Assembly: GCF_000213785.1 (NCBI RefSeq)
Contig: NC_015557.1
Coordinates: 806,001-870,000, forward strand
DNA from: Hydrogenobaculum sp. 3684
GTDB lineage: Bacteria; Aquificota; Aquificia; Aquificales; Aquificaceae
Length of the DNA: 64,000 nucleotides
Direction of reading: 5' to 3'
In this document: positions 16,480-27,815 of the stretch, one piece after another
How positions within the stretch are numbered: position 1 is the stretch's first letter
How the letters are laid out: each line of letters begins with the position of its first letter
Made by a program: the position numbers and the translations under genes
Notes under the pieces: model-generated
The model's input: only the letters and a program-made list of their open reading frames with translations
Told to the model about the DNA's origin: nothing
Database searches by the model: none

Positions 16480-17893
16480 TAGCCAAAGCTGGCAAACCTA
16501 TAAATATAGGACCAAAAGAAGATGGCATTAGAACGTTTTGTATGATACCAAAATGATTTACTTTTTCAAGCTCGTAAATACCAAACACGATACCAGCTAA
16601 AAGCCCTATTGTAAGGCTTTCTTTGTTTAAATGCTTTACAAAAAGCCCTAAAAATATAGAAGGAAGCGTTTGAAGTATAACAATACCACCAATTAGCTGC
16701 AACGCTATTGCAAAAGTTGGAGGCACCAAAAACACAAAGAAAAGAGGGATTAGCTTAAACAAAAATGAAAACCATTTTGCAAGCTTCGTCTCGTTTGAAG
16801 GACTTGCGATGTTTAACTCTCTAAGTATATTTACCATAAGATTTGAGCTTGCTATAGCCATTATAGAAGCTGGCACAAGCCCACCTATAAATATTCCAAG
16901 TAAAGCTACACCGCTAAACCACTGGGGCATTGTGGAAACTATCAATGCTGGTACCACAAAAGAACCCCGTGCCGAGGCTGGTATATGGTTTAACATATCC
17001 ATAGCTGGTTTAACTTCGTATATAAGTACACCAAAAAGCGCCAAAATAGCAAGCCCGATTCCATAAATAGGTAAAAAGGCTATAGATTTTTTCAAAACTT
17101 TCACATCGCTTGAGCTAAGACAACCCGTTATAGCGTGAGGATATAAGAATAACGCTAAGGCGCTCATAACAGATAAGCTTATATATGCGCTTATAAGTTT
17201 TGGATTCAACGTGGAGTATGCTTTTTTTATTTCAAAAGCATGATAAAAACCATGGTAATGCAAAGGTATATAAACGCTAAGCACTAAAACAGTCCCAAGT
17301 ATGAGAAAATCCTTTAGCACCGCCGTAAGAGTAGCTCCTCTAAGCCCTGATTTATAAGTAAACCAAGATAGTATCAAAAACGCTAAACTAAGAGATATCT
17401 CGTTTACAAGATTTTGATTTATACCTTTAAACTGCATAAGAAGTGTAGATAACACTACCTTCATACCAACGATTTGAAGGGCTATATAAGGAAGCTCTGC
17501 GGTTATACCAACAAGTGCCACCATAATGGCTAAGCTTTTAGAGTTATATCTATCTTTTATAAAATCCACAGCCGTTATATGACACTTTTCTTTTGAAACT
17601 GCAAAAAACTTTGGCATAACCGCCAAAGCCACTCCGAATCCCATAGCCACATAAGGCACTGCAAAGAAAAATACAGGTCCTTTGGCAAATAATCCAGAAG
17701 GTACCGCTATAAAAGTATAAGCTGTAAAAAGATCAGCCCCTATCAAAAACCAAAGTAGCCAAGCACCAAATCTCTGCCCCCCAAGAGCCCATTCGTGCAA
17801 CAGATCGAGATTTCCAGCCCTAAAGTCTTTACCCTTTAAACCAAGGTAAGAAAACACGATAAAAAGTGCCAAAAACACTATCAGACTAACCAT
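16415..17893 (-). CDS. Sodium:solute symporter, MctP-like
   Basis: This 492-residue protein has about 12-13 hydrophobic helices and SSS-family features, including FLIGADLFTAYTFIAVPSG near the N-terminus and the PHAITGCLSSSD loop. The paired small DUF3311 protein upstream is characteristic of MctP-type carriers for monocarboxylates such as lactate, pyruvate or acetate. The start overlaps the DUF3311 stop by eight bases. The exact substrate cannot be seen. For an autotroph, organic-acid uptake would point to some mixotrophy or to acid-stress export/import of acetate. Confidence 0.85.
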   Translation of the reverse strand: MVSLIVFLALFIVFSYLGLKGKDFRAGNLDLLHEWALGGQRFGAWLLWFLIGADLFTAYTFIAVPSGLFAKGPVFFFAVPYVAMGFGVALAVMPKFFAVSKEKCHITAVDFIKDRYNSKSLAIMVALVGITAELPYIALQIVGMKVVLSTLLMQFKGINQNLVNEISLSLAFLILSWFTYKSGLRGATLTAVLKDFLILGTVLVLSVYIPLHYHGFYHAFEIKKAYSTLNPKLISAYISLSVMSALALFLYPHAITGCLSSSDVKVLKKSIAFLPIYGIGLAILALFGVLIYEVKPAMDMLNHIPASARGSFVVPALIVSTMPQWFSGVALLGIFIGGLVPASIMAIASSNLMVNILRELNIASPSNETKLAKWFSFLFKLIPLFFVFLVPPTFAIALQLIGGIVILQTLPSIFLGLFVKHLNKESLTIGLLAGIVFGIYELEKVNHFGIIQNVLMPSSFGPIFIGLPALAINLFVVLIGSFYQYIFRKSAQ

Positions 17894-18062
17894 CGTCTTT
17901 TCCCAAAAACACCGCCAAAGCGTAAAAAATAGATGTTATTATAAGCATAAATATCTGAAACCAATAAAAAAATGGCATCCCTAAAAACTCTGGGCTTTTA
18001 TGGTTATATAAAAATATAAGCATATAAATCAAAGCTGGAATACCAAGAAATATATAATACAT
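17886..18062 (-). CDS. DUF3311 small membrane partner of the symporter
   Basis: This protein of about 58 residues has two hydrophobic helices (IPALIYMLIFLYNHKSPEFLG and an MLIITSIFYALAVFL helix). The small DUF3311 protein directly upstream of an MctP-like carrier is a known pairing, probably a transporter subunit. I start at ATG 18062; a TTG at 18080 would add six residues. No clear ribosome site is seen for either. The divergent hisD promoter lies in the 59 bases upstream. Confidence 0.75.
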   Translation of the reverse strand: MYYIFLGIPALIYMLIFLYNHKSPEFLGMPFFYWFQIFMLIITSIFYALAVFLGKDDG

Positions 18063-18106
18063 AATAAATATTATAAACAAATTTTTTATGCTTTTAGAAA
18101 AAAATC

Positions 18107-18115
18107 TGATAAAAT
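18107..18115 (+). promoter_or_regulatory. Extended -10 promoter of hisD, predicted leaderless
   Basis: TGaTAAAAT at 18107-18115 ends six bases before the hisD ATG at 18122. No Shine-Dalgarno is present. Confidence 0.55.
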
Positions 18116-18121
18116 ATATCT

Positions 18122-19402
18122 ATGATTACTATTGAAGATTTTACAATTAAAGATTTTAAAAGCTCAAAAATCTTAGAGAAGATTTTAAACAGAGCTAAGG
18201 TGTTTGAACAGCAGTATCTAGATAAGGTAAGAGAGATAATAGAAAACGTTATAAAATACAAAGATGAGGCTTTATATAAATACGCCCTTGAGTTTGATAA
18301 CATTGACCTTAGAAAAGAAGGCATAGAGATACCAAAAGAAGCCATAGAAAACGCTTACAAAGAGTTGGATGAGAACACCAAAAAGGCTCTTCAATTTTCT
18401 TATGAAAGGGTGTATAAATTCCATGAAAATCAAAAAGAGAAATCTTTCATAACAGAAGAAGAAGGTATAATGTTGGGGCAAAGGGTATTACCAGTAGAAA
18501 GTGCAGGTCTTTATGTACCAGGAGGCAAAGCCGCCTATCCATCTTCTGTTATTATGAACGCAGTGCCTGCAAAAGTAGCTGGTGTTTCTAATATTTATAT
18601 GGTATGTCCAAAACCCACAAAAGAAGTTTTAGCCGCTGCTTATATATGTGGCATAGATAGAGTATTTAGAATAGGTGGAGCTCAAAGTATAGCAGCATTA
18701 GCTTATGGCACTGAGACAATACCAGCTGTAGAAAAGATAGTCGGCCCTGGTAATATATACGTTGCCACTGCAAAAAGATTGGTGTATGGCATAGTGGGCA
18801 TAGATATGATAGCTGGTCCTTCGGAAGTGCTTATTATAGCCGATGCTTCTGCAGATCCAAGCTTTGTTGCCATGGATATGCTATCCCAAGCTGAACATGA
18901 TGAACTAGCTAGTGCTATTTTGATAACAAACTGTGAAGATTTGGCTTACTCAGTGGCCAAAGAGATTGATGTTTTCTTATCACAGTTAGAAAGAAAAGAT
19001 ATAGCCTCAAAATCTATAGAAAACTACGGAGCTATATTTATAGTAAAAAACTTAGAAAAAGCCTGTGAACTATCCAATATGATAGCCCCAGAGCATCTTG
19101 AAATAAATACAGAAAACCCTTTTGAGCTTTTAGGATTTATAAAAAATGCCGGTGCTATATTCTTAGGAGAGTATACGGTGGAAGCTTTGGGAGATTATTG
19201 TCTTGGTCCAAACCATACGCTACCTACTGGAAGAAGTGCAAGGTTTTCATCGGCTTTAGGTGTTTATGATTTTGTAAAACGCTCTTCGGTGCTTTACGTG
19301 TCAAAAAAAGGCTTTGACAAAGTAAAACACCATGCCCACAACCTTGCAAAAGCCGAAGGTCTTCACGCTCATGCATCCTCTATAGAATTAAGAGGTTTAT
19401 GA
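18122..19402 (+). CDS. hisD: Histidinol dehydrogenase
   Basis: This zinc enzyme oxidises L-histidinol to L-histidine with two NAD+. The zinc and catalytic residues are in SQAEHDE (Gln, His), IAPEHLEI (Glu-His) and LGDYCLGPNHTLPTGRSARF (Asp, His). The NAD site includes the KIVGPGN segment. The 426-residue length is normal. It heads a tight operon hisD-lipoprotein-folD-ligA where each stop overlaps the next start by four bases. The -10 box abuts the start codon. Confidence 0.96.
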   Translation: MITIEDFTIKDFKSSKILEKILNRAKVFEQQYLDKVREIIENVIKYKDEALYKYALEFDNIDLRKEGIEIPKEAIENAYKELDENTKKALQFSYERVYKFHENQKEKSFITEEEGIMLGQRVLPVESAGLYVPGGKAAYPSSVIMNAVPAKVAGVSNIYMVCPKPTKEVLAAAYICGIDRVFRIGGAQSIAALAYGTETIPAVEKIVGPGNIYVATAKRLVYGIVGIDMIAGPSEVLIIADASADPSFVAMDMLSQAEHDELASAILITNCEDLAYSVAKEIDVFLSQLERKDIASKSIENYGAIFIVKNLEKACELSNMIAPEHLEINTENPFELLGFIKNAGAIFLGEYTVEALGDYCLGPNHTLPTGRSARFSSALGVYDFVKRSSVLYVSKKGFDKVKHHAHNLAKAEGLHAHASSIELRGL

Positions 19403-19937
19403 AAAAAATACTTTTTCTTGTTTGTTTTGGGTTTTTAATATACTCTTGTGCTCCTGTTACAAAGTGCAAGCCCTATAAATATCAAAATGTTTCTATCCCG
19501 CAAGATTTTACCACTGAAGGTTACGCTTCTTACGGCATTTTAAAATATCCTTTTTCTTTGGTAAAAGCCAAAGACAACTATACGTTGGAAACGTTTATCG
19601 GCAATTTAAACTTTAAAAAAGACCTTTGTTTTGGATCTGGTTGCATCAATCTGCCTATTGATCTATCAAAGCTTTTTTACGGTGATGTGATAACCAAAGA
19701 CGATAAAGTGCTTTGCAAAGACGGTTATACGATATATGAAAGTGAAAACGGAGTCTATAAAAAAATGGTTTACGTAAAAGATGGAAAACTTTACAAAATG
19801 GATATACTTGATAACGCTCACAACAAAGAATTTAGTGTATATTTTAAAGATAGATCTAAAGCTGGTTATTATAAAAACTTAGAGATAAAAGCTGATAATC
19901 TTGATTTGAATATAAATATAAAGGATTTAAAGAGCGT

Positions 19938-19941
<4 letters not shown>
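19399..19941 (+). CDS. Putative lipoprotein of unknown function
   Basis: This 180-residue protein has a short lipoprotein-type signal, MKKILFLVCFGFLIYSC, with the probable lipidated cysteine at residue 17. The rest is beta-rich with several lysines and aspartates and two more cysteines in LCFGSGC. The shape recalls small outer-membrane lipoproteins of the LolB/DUF type, but I see no diagnostic motif and give no function. It overlaps hisD and folD by four bases each, so it is co-expressed with unrelated housekeeping genes. Confidence 0.7.
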
Positions 19942-22873
<2,932 letters not shown>

Positions 22874-22897
22874 AAGAAGCTATTTCTTTAGATATTT

Positions 22898-22922
22898 TAG
22901 CCCTAGAAGAAAACTAGGGCTA
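22898..22922. terminator. Hairpin between convergent ligA and DsrE-like gene
   Basis: A perfect 9-bp stem (TAGCCCTAG at 22898-22906, CTAGGGCTA at 22914-22922) encloses the loop AAGAAAA. It lies midway between two convergent genes, so it probably works for both strands, although neither side has a long U-run. Confidence 0.6.
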
Positions 22923-22948
22923 CTAAGAAAACAATTTAAAGATTTAGT

Positions 22949-23404
22949 TTAAGGTTTTACGTACATATATCCTTCTTTTTGAAACTTATACATATCTATC
23001 AAAGCACCTTTGACAGGTTTGACAAAATTTCCCATCATAGCTTTCGTGATGTGGAATTTATGCATAGTATTTTCACAAACATGAAATTGTATTCTACCAT
23101 CGCTTTGTTTAACAAACTTCTCAAAATCTTTTTCCTCTTTTGAGTTTTTAAGCATATACTTTATAGTAGGTCCCCATACTTCCACTACCACATGGGCTTT
23201 TTTGTTTTTAGAAGTATGCTCTAAAATATTATCTACCATTTTAATGCTTTTAGGATTATGAAAATCCAATATCACATTAAGAGACTCTTCAGAATTGGCC
23301 GACTTGTTAACAGTAGAATCTTTTACCGAAGCACCAAAGCCCAAACCCAAATACGCCATTCCAAACACCAATAAAGTTAGTATGTATAAACTATCTCTTT
23401 TCAT
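22949..23404 (-). CDS. DsrE-family-like protein with N-terminal signal or anchor
   Basis: I use the ATG at 23404, giving MKRDSLYILTLLVFGMAYLG, a normal signal or anchor sequence; an in-frame ATG at 23440 would add 12 residues. The mature part has a DsrE/F-like alpha/beta pattern: LNVILDFHNPKSIKMVDNILEH, HVVVEVWGPTIKYML, and a cysteine in FHVCENTMHKF. The equivalent cysteine can carry persulfide in DsrE relatives. Periplasmic location and sulfur handling are inferred. It lies downstream of DUF3501 and the Fe-S protein, so it is probably the last gene of the rubrerythrin cluster. Confidence 0.62.
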   Translation of the reverse strand: MKRDSLYILTLLVFGMAYLGLGFGASVKDSTVNKSANSEESLNVILDFHNPKSIKMVDNILEHTSKNKKAHVVVEVWGPTIKYMLKNSKEEKDFEKFVKQSDGRIQFHVCENTMHKFHITKAMMGNFVKPVKGALIDMYKFQKEGYMYVKP

Positions 23405-23448
23405 GATATATAATCTATATATAATTTCTATCTTTTCCATGATATATA

Positions 23449-24033
23449 TTACTCACTATAAAGATCTTTCACCAACTCTTCCTTTACTTCTTGCGGTATC
23501 TCTTGTTTTATATTTATATCTTTATGGTTTATCTCTATGAAAGCTTTTTCATTTTTAAAGAGCTCTTTTTGATAGTTGTCAAAATCAAATTTTATGAAGT
23601 GGATTGTGGCAGCCTTACCAAATTTATAATCCATATCACTTTGTTCGTTGGCTTTTGCTTTTATCTTTTGGTCTTTAAAAGATATAAAAATACCATCGTG
23701 TATTCCAACAAGTTCTTTTAATTTACGCTTTCTCTCGTTCTCATCTGGTATTTCTATAAAAAATGTGGCGCTCAGTTGGTTTTGTTCCGGTATCAAATCG
23801 TTGTAAACCTCTATTTCAAAATTTATATCTTCGTCTTTTACCATACGCTCAGCTCTTATCATTTCCTGGATTTGAAACCATACGCTAAACGTATTTTCAA
23901 AAAATAAGTGAAATATATCACCTAAAAAAATGCTTCTTTTTTTCTTTATACCTAAAAGTTCTTCCACCTTTTGAGGTCTTACCTTCTCGTATTCGTACAA
24001 GTTCAATATATCTTCAAACACTACTTTTTTCAT
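23449..24033 (-). CDS. DUF3501 family protein
   Basis: This 194-residue protein begins at ATG 24033 with GGAG seven bases upstream; a TTG at 24039 gives a longer but weaker option. The sequence, from VVFEDILNLYEYEKVRP through RSIFLGDIFHLFFENTFSVWFQIQEMIRAER, matches DUF3501, whose genes usually travel with rubrerythrin and a GlpC-like Fe-S protein, as here. The biochemical function is unknown; the context points to peroxide or oxygen detoxification. The start lies two bases after the upstream stop. Confidence 0.83.
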   Translation of the reverse strand: MKKVVFEDILNLYEYEKVRPQKVEELLGIKKKRSIFLGDIFHLFFENTFSVWFQIQEMIRAERMVKDEDINFEIEVYNDLIPEQNQLSATFFIEIPDENERKRKLKELVGIHDGIFISFKDQKIKAKANEQSDMDYKFGKAATIHFIKFDFDNYQKELFKNEKAFIEINHKDINIKQEIPQEVKEELVKDLYSE

Positions 24034-24035
24034 AA

Positions 24036-25319
24036 TCAATCTCCATAAGCCATAGACAATACTTCTATTGGGCTTTTAACAGTTCTTGAAGTATTTAACT
24101 CTATAAAGTTTCCTGCCAAAGGACAGTCTGAAACCACCAAATCTGCCTTTTGGTTTAGTATATTCTCAAACAAAGGCTTTCCTACACTAACGGCCATATC
24201 AAAAGTATCTTTTTTAACACCAAAAGTACCGTCGTGTCCAGAGCATATCTCTACTATCCTAACTTTTGTATTTGGTATCATCCTCATTAGCGCTGCAGAT
24301 TTATAACCTACCCCTAAAGACTTTAGATGGCAAGCTATGTGATAATCTATCTTACCCATAGGATTTTTAAAATCTTTATTAAAAAGATTTTCTTGATTTA
24401 AAGAAAACAAATAATCTCCTATTTCATAAACCTTTTCAGATAGCTCTTTGGCCTCAGGTGTTCTTAAAAGCAGTGGATACTCATGTTTAAGTTGCAATGC
24501 ACATGTTGGCACTGGCACTATCACATCGTAGCCGTTTCTTACGTAGTCTATCATCATGTCTACGTTGTATTTGGCTTTTCTGATGGAGCTATCTATATCC
24601 CCTATATCAAAAAATGGTATACCACAGCAATTTTGCTCTGGTACTTCTATGTGGATGTTGTTTTTGTATAGGACATGTAAAAGAGCTTTACCTTTTTCAA
24701 GAAAATTGTAATTTAATAAACATGTATAAAATAAAACAGCTTTTCTAACTGGATTTTTCACTGGCACTAAGTTATCTTTTAAAAAGCTTCTAAAAGAATG
24801 TTCGTTTATAGGTGGTAGTTTTGCCCTTTGGTCAATACCTGCGGTTTTTTCCATTATAAGTCTAACTGGTTTTACATCCATTGTTTTATTTACAACTTTT
24901 CCAAACGGCACAGACAATTTACCCACCAAATCTGTATCAAGCATTAGTTTATCTGTTATTTTAGCTCCTTGATTTTTAAATTTTATAGCTTTATATCTCA
25001 AAGATAAATGAGGAAAATCTAATTTCCATTCATGGGGCGGTGTGTAAGGACATTTAAAATAGCATTGCTTGCAATGAAAACAAAGCTCTAAAGGTTTTAC
25101 CAGCTCTTCTTTTGTAAGTGCTTCTATATCATCATGTTTTGAATCTACGGCATCAAAAAGCGCCGGAAAAGAAGGACAAAAATTTACACACATTCTGCAA
25201 TCTTTACACTTTAAATAAACTCTCTTGGCTTCTTCATAAAGAGCTTCTTCATCGTAAAATCTTGGATCATCTAAATCAAAGTTAAACTCCTTTAACCCGC
25301 CTATTGACATTTCAGGCAT
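24036..25319 (-). CDS. GlpC/HdrD-like Fe-S oxidoreductase
   Basis: Two [4Fe-4S] ferredoxin motifs are visible, CKDCRMCVNFCP (about residues 36-47) and CFHCKQCYFKCP (about 79-90). A CCG-type half follows with CCGIPFFDIGD at about 212. The second CCG position is altered to CSGHDGTFG. GlpC-like proteins pass electrons to or from quinones or a partner oxidase. Its position between rubrerythrin and DUF3501 suggests it feeds electrons to rubrerythrin, replacing the missing rubredoxin domain. That role is inferred. AAGGAG precedes the ATG at 25319. Confidence 0.85.
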   Translation of the reverse strand: MPEMSIGGLKEFNFDLDDPRFYDEEALYEEAKRVYLKCKDCRMCVNFCPSFPALFDAVDSKHDDIEALTKEELVKPLELCFHCKQCYFKCPYTPPHEWKLDFPHLSLRYKAIKFKNQGAKITDKLMLDTDLVGKLSVPFGKVVNKTMDVKPVRLIMEKTAGIDQRAKLPPINEHSFRSFLKDNLVPVKNPVRKAVLFYTCLLNYNFLEKGKALLHVLYKNNIHIEVPEQNCCGIPFFDIGDIDSSIRKAKYNVDMMIDYVRNGYDVIVPVPTCALQLKHEYPLLLRTPEAKELSEKVYEIGDYLFSLNQENLFNKDFKNPMGKIDYHIACHLKSLGVGYKSAALMRMIPNTKVRIVEICSGHDGTFGVKKDTFDMAVSVGKPLFENILNQKADLVVSDCPLAGNFIELNTSRTVKSPIEVLSMAYGD

Positions 25320-25363
25320 AAATACTCCTTATAAAAAAAATATATTTTTATTACTTATAAAAT

Positions 25364-25386
25364 AAGGAGGGCTTTGACCCCTCCTG
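25364..25386 (-). terminator. Terminator downstream of rubrerythrin
   Basis: Read on the minus strand, AGGAGGG (25385-25379), a 7-nt loop, and CCCTCCT (25371-25365) form a perfect stem followed by TATTTTAT. It separates rubrerythrin from the Fe-S gene, so rubrerythrin can be made in excess of the downstream genes. Confidence 0.7.
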
Positions 25387-25397
25387 TTTTGTTGTTT

Positions 25398-25832
25398 TTA
25401 ACCGTTCTTTACGCTTTCTAGAACCTTTTGGAACCTACCAGCATGAGATTTTTCTGCTTTTGCCAATGTTTCAAACCAAGCTGCTATATCATCAAAACCT
25501 TCTTCTCTAGCGGTTTTTGCAAAGCCAGGATACATTTCAGAATATTCGTAAACCTCACCAGCTACAGCAGACTCTAACATTTCTTCAAGAGTTGAAATCG
25601 GTTTATCGGTAGCTGGGTCTACGCCGTTGTATTTTCTTAGATAATCAAGATGTCCAAACGCATGTCCAGTTTCGCCTTCTGCGGTTTCTCTGAAGTTGTT
25701 GGCTACATCTGGATAGCCTTGAACATCGGCTTCTCTTGCAAAATAAAGATATCTTCTGTTTGCTTGGGATTCCCCAGCAAATGCGTGTTTGAGACACTCA
25801 AGTGTCTTTGTGCCTTTTAAGTCCTTGCTCAT
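25398..25832 (-). CDS. Rubrerythrin without rubredoxin domain (sulerythrin-like)
   Basis: This four-helix diiron protein reduces hydrogen peroxide. The start is ATG 25832 with AAAGGAGG upstream (25841-25848). Diiron ligands are visible as E21, E54-x2-H57, E93/E96 and E127-x2-H130. At 144 residues there is no C-terminal rubredoxin CxxC domain, as in sulerythrin, so an external electron donor is needed. The neighbouring Fe-S oxidoreductase is the natural candidate. A promoter and a possible PerR-type operator lie directly upstream. Confidence 0.92.
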   Translation of the reverse strand: MSKDLKGTKTLECLKHAFAGESQANRRYLYFAREADVQGYPDVANNFRETAEGETGHAFGHLDYLRKYNGVDPATDKPISTLEEMLESAVAGEVYEYSEMYPGFAKTAREEGFDDIAAWFETLAKAEKSHAGRFQKVLESVKNG

Positions 25833-25860
25833 AGGCCTTACCTCCTTTAAAATAAATTTT

Positions 25861-25902
25861 AATTTAGAACTATTCTTAATTATAGGATACAAAATCCAAA
25901 AA
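25861..25902 (-). promoter_or_regulatory. Rubrerythrin promoter with possible repressor site
   Basis: On the minus strand, TTGTTT (25906-25901) and TATAAT (25884-25879) are 16 bases apart. An inverted repeat with one mismatch (arms AATTTAGAA 25861-25869 and TTCTTAATT 25873-25881) covers the end of the -10 box and the expected start of transcription. Ten of 14 defined positions agree with the PerR box. A repressor here would block the promoter. Confidence 0.42.
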
Positions 25903-25980
25903 ACAATGATTATATGTCATAAATTTTATTTTTTTAATAAATATATGAAAATTTTATATTGTGATGTTAATATATTTGTT

Positions 25981-26379
25981 ATGAGGAAAAAAATTTCAGT
26001 TATTTTCGGTGTGGCTGCATCAATAATATTTTTATCTGGATGTTCTCCTCAAACCATAAACAACAATAATCCTGAAACTGTATTAAAAAACTTTGACAAA
26101 GATATAGAAAATGGTGATTTTAAAGATGCTGTAAAACTTCTAAATCCAGATATCGTATCTTCAAGAGGTGGGATATGGGCAGAAAGATGGGTAAAGCTAA
26201 ACGCTTACAACGTAAAAAGCATAACCATAAAAGATATAAGTATTTTGGGAGGCACTGCACATGCAACCGTAGAGATAACATATAAAGACGGGAAAACCCA
26301 AAAAAATGCTATAGATCTCATCAAAAACAACGGCACTTGGTATATAAGTCCATCTTTTAGCTTTAAGGAGGGTAAATAA
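25981..26379 (+). CDS. Small lipoprotein with NTF2-like (DUF4878-type) domain
   Basis: The start is ATG 25981; the frame is open further upstream, but only this start gives a lipoprotein signal, MRKKISVIFGVAASIIFLSGC, with the lipobox LSGC. The 132-residue product has a cone-like alpha+beta pattern: PETVLKNFDKDIENGDFKDAVKLLNPD, then beta strands ending GTWYISPSF, which resembles DUF4878/NTF2-like lipoproteins. Ligand and partner are unknown. The stop overlaps the next start (TAATG). Confidence 0.68.
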   Translation: MRKKISVIFGVAASIIFLSGCSPQTINNNNPETVLKNFDKDIENGDFKDAVKLLNPDIVSSRGGIWAERWVKLNAYNVKSITIKDISILGGTAHATVEITYKDGKTQKNAIDLIKNNGTWYISPSFSFKEGK

Positions 26380-27161
26380 TGAATTCTATGAGTATATGGG
26401 AAATTTTTAAAAGTTTATTTGATTACACTCAAGCATTTATAACAAAAAAACCTGGCCCAGTTATAATTTATATAACGCTTTTGTTAATATTTGTTGTAGC
26501 AGACAACTATTTACCTATGAATTTAGTTTTTGTGAGCGTTTTTGCCTCTATATTTTGGAATATCCTTTCCAACGCTTTTTTGATAAACGTCGGTCATATT
26601 GTAAAAGATAACAAAGATATCATTTCCTTTGAAAAAGCCCTAAAACAAAGGAATACTATAGATTTCTTTACACAATATTGGAAAGAGTCTTTAGGTATGA
26701 TGTTTGGCAACGCTGTAGTATTTTTCATAATTTTTTTAGGAGAAGCTTTAGTGTTAAATTTTAGTGGCTTCTTAGCAGCTTACTATGCTACAAAAAATCA
26801 TGACATCTTTGCTATAAATTATACAGTTCCAATAGCTTTGGCTCTTATTTTTGTAATAACAACGCTTTCTATGATATCCTACGTAGCACCTTATGTGTAT
26901 GCTGGTGTTTATACTACGGATAGTTTTAAAGAGGCTTTTGCAAGGGTATTTGATCTTATATCTTTTGGAGTTTGGAAAAAAACTCTGAATCTTCAGTATT
27001 TTTTTGATATTAGCATGTGGTTTGTTTACTCTACTATGGTCATTGTTATGATAATACCGCTTATGTTTTATGCTATCGTTGCACCTTTTGGACTTATAGT
27101 ACTAGCTATATACATCATACAATTTCCCATGTTTAGTGTTATGATAAGATATTGGAGATGA
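26379..27161 (+). CDS. Polytopic membrane protein of unknown function
   Basis: This 260-residue protein has about six hydrophobic helices (near 27-45, 49-72, 100-130, 138-165, 205-225 and 225-255). Its polar loops carry no recognisable motif, although the overall arrangement resembles DUF4013-type or glycerophosphodiester-type membrane-domain proteins. It lies between a lipoprotein and gspG, overlapping both by one to four bases. This suggests a function connected with the pseudopilus, or simple co-transcription. Confidence 0.6.
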   Translation: MNSMSIWEIFKSLFDYTQAFITKKPGPVIIYITLLLIFVVADNYLPMNLVFVSVFASIFWNILSNAFLINVGHIVKDNKDIISFEKALKQRNTIDFFTQYWKESLGMMFGNAVVFFIIFLGEALVLNFSGFLAAYYATKNHDIFAINYTVPIALALIFVITTLSMISYVAPYVYAGVYTTDSFKEAFARVFDLISFGVWKKTLNLQYFFDISMWFVYSTMVIVMIIPLMFYAIVAPFGLIVLAIYIIQFPMFSVMIRYWR

Positions 27162-27559
27162 GAAGAAGGGGCTTTACTCTTATTGAGCTTTTAGTAGTAA
27201 TAGTAATAATAGGCATACTTTCTGCCATAATAATACCGCGTATCACAAATAGAATTGGAGAAGCAAAGATAAAAGCTACAAAAGTCCAGCTAAAAAATCT
27301 TCAAGGAGCTTTAGAGCAGTATTATATAGATACTGGCATGTACCCTACAACAGCACAAGGGCTTCAAGCTTTGGTAGAAAAGCCTACGATACCACCAATC
27401 CCAGACAATTGGCATCAAGAGTTGGACAAAGTTCCTACCGACGGCTGGGGACACAAATTTTACTACATCTCACCAGCCCCCAATCATCCTTACGACCTTT
27501 TTGCTAAAACTCCAGATGGTAAAAAAATAGATGTATGGACAATGCATCTCAAAAAATAA
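27158..27559 (+). CDS. gspG: Type II secretion major pseudopilin GspG-like
   Basis: This is the main subunit of the type II secretion pseudopilus. The leader MRRRG is cut before F of FTLIELLVVIVIIGILSAII, with the conserved Glu5. The C-terminal domain has the GspG hallmark of calcium-loop and DGWG residues: TDGWGHKFYYISP and YDLFAKTPDG. I start at ATG 27158, overlapping the previous stop as ATGA, rather than TTG 27152. The 133-residue length is typical. Confidence 0.92.
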   Translation: MRRRGFTLIELLVVIVIIGILSAIIIPRITNRIGEAKIKATKVQLKNLQGALEQYYIDTGMYPTTAQGLQALVEKPTIPPIPDNWHQELDKVPTDGWGHKFYYISPAPNHPYDLFAKTPDGKKIDVWTMHLKK

Positions 27560-27815
27560 CCAAAAAGGCTTTACGCTTTTAGAAACTATAGCAGCTTTTA
27601 TTGTATTTGTAGTGATGATAGCAGGAGCTTATTCTCTTCTAATTCAAGCTATAAAACTCCACCAAAGACAACAAGCTCTAACAAAAGATGCTTTTATTCT
27701 ATTCAACAAGCTAAAATATACTTCTAAACATAACTCCATAAAACATATTCATCATTTTAACTATCAAGTGATTCGGTACCATAACCTAAAAGTGGTAAAA
27801 TTTTTACCCCAATGA
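27531..27815 (+). CDS. Minor pseudopilin, GspI-like
   Basis: This 94-residue protein has a type IV prepilin N-terminus with a 13-residue leader ending KG before FTLLETIAAFIVFVVMIAG, and Glu5 present. Its globular part is very short, without a recognisable family domain. Position after gspG suggests the GspI/GspH slot. It starts 29 bases inside gspG at ATG 27531 and has no clear ribosome site, so translation may depend on gspG. The end overlaps the next gene (ATGA). Confidence 0.75.
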   Translation: MYGQCISKNNQKGFTLLETIAAFIVFVVMIAGAYSLLIQAIKLHQRQQALTKDAFILFNKLKYTSKHNSIKHIHHFNYQVIRYHNLKVVKFLPQ

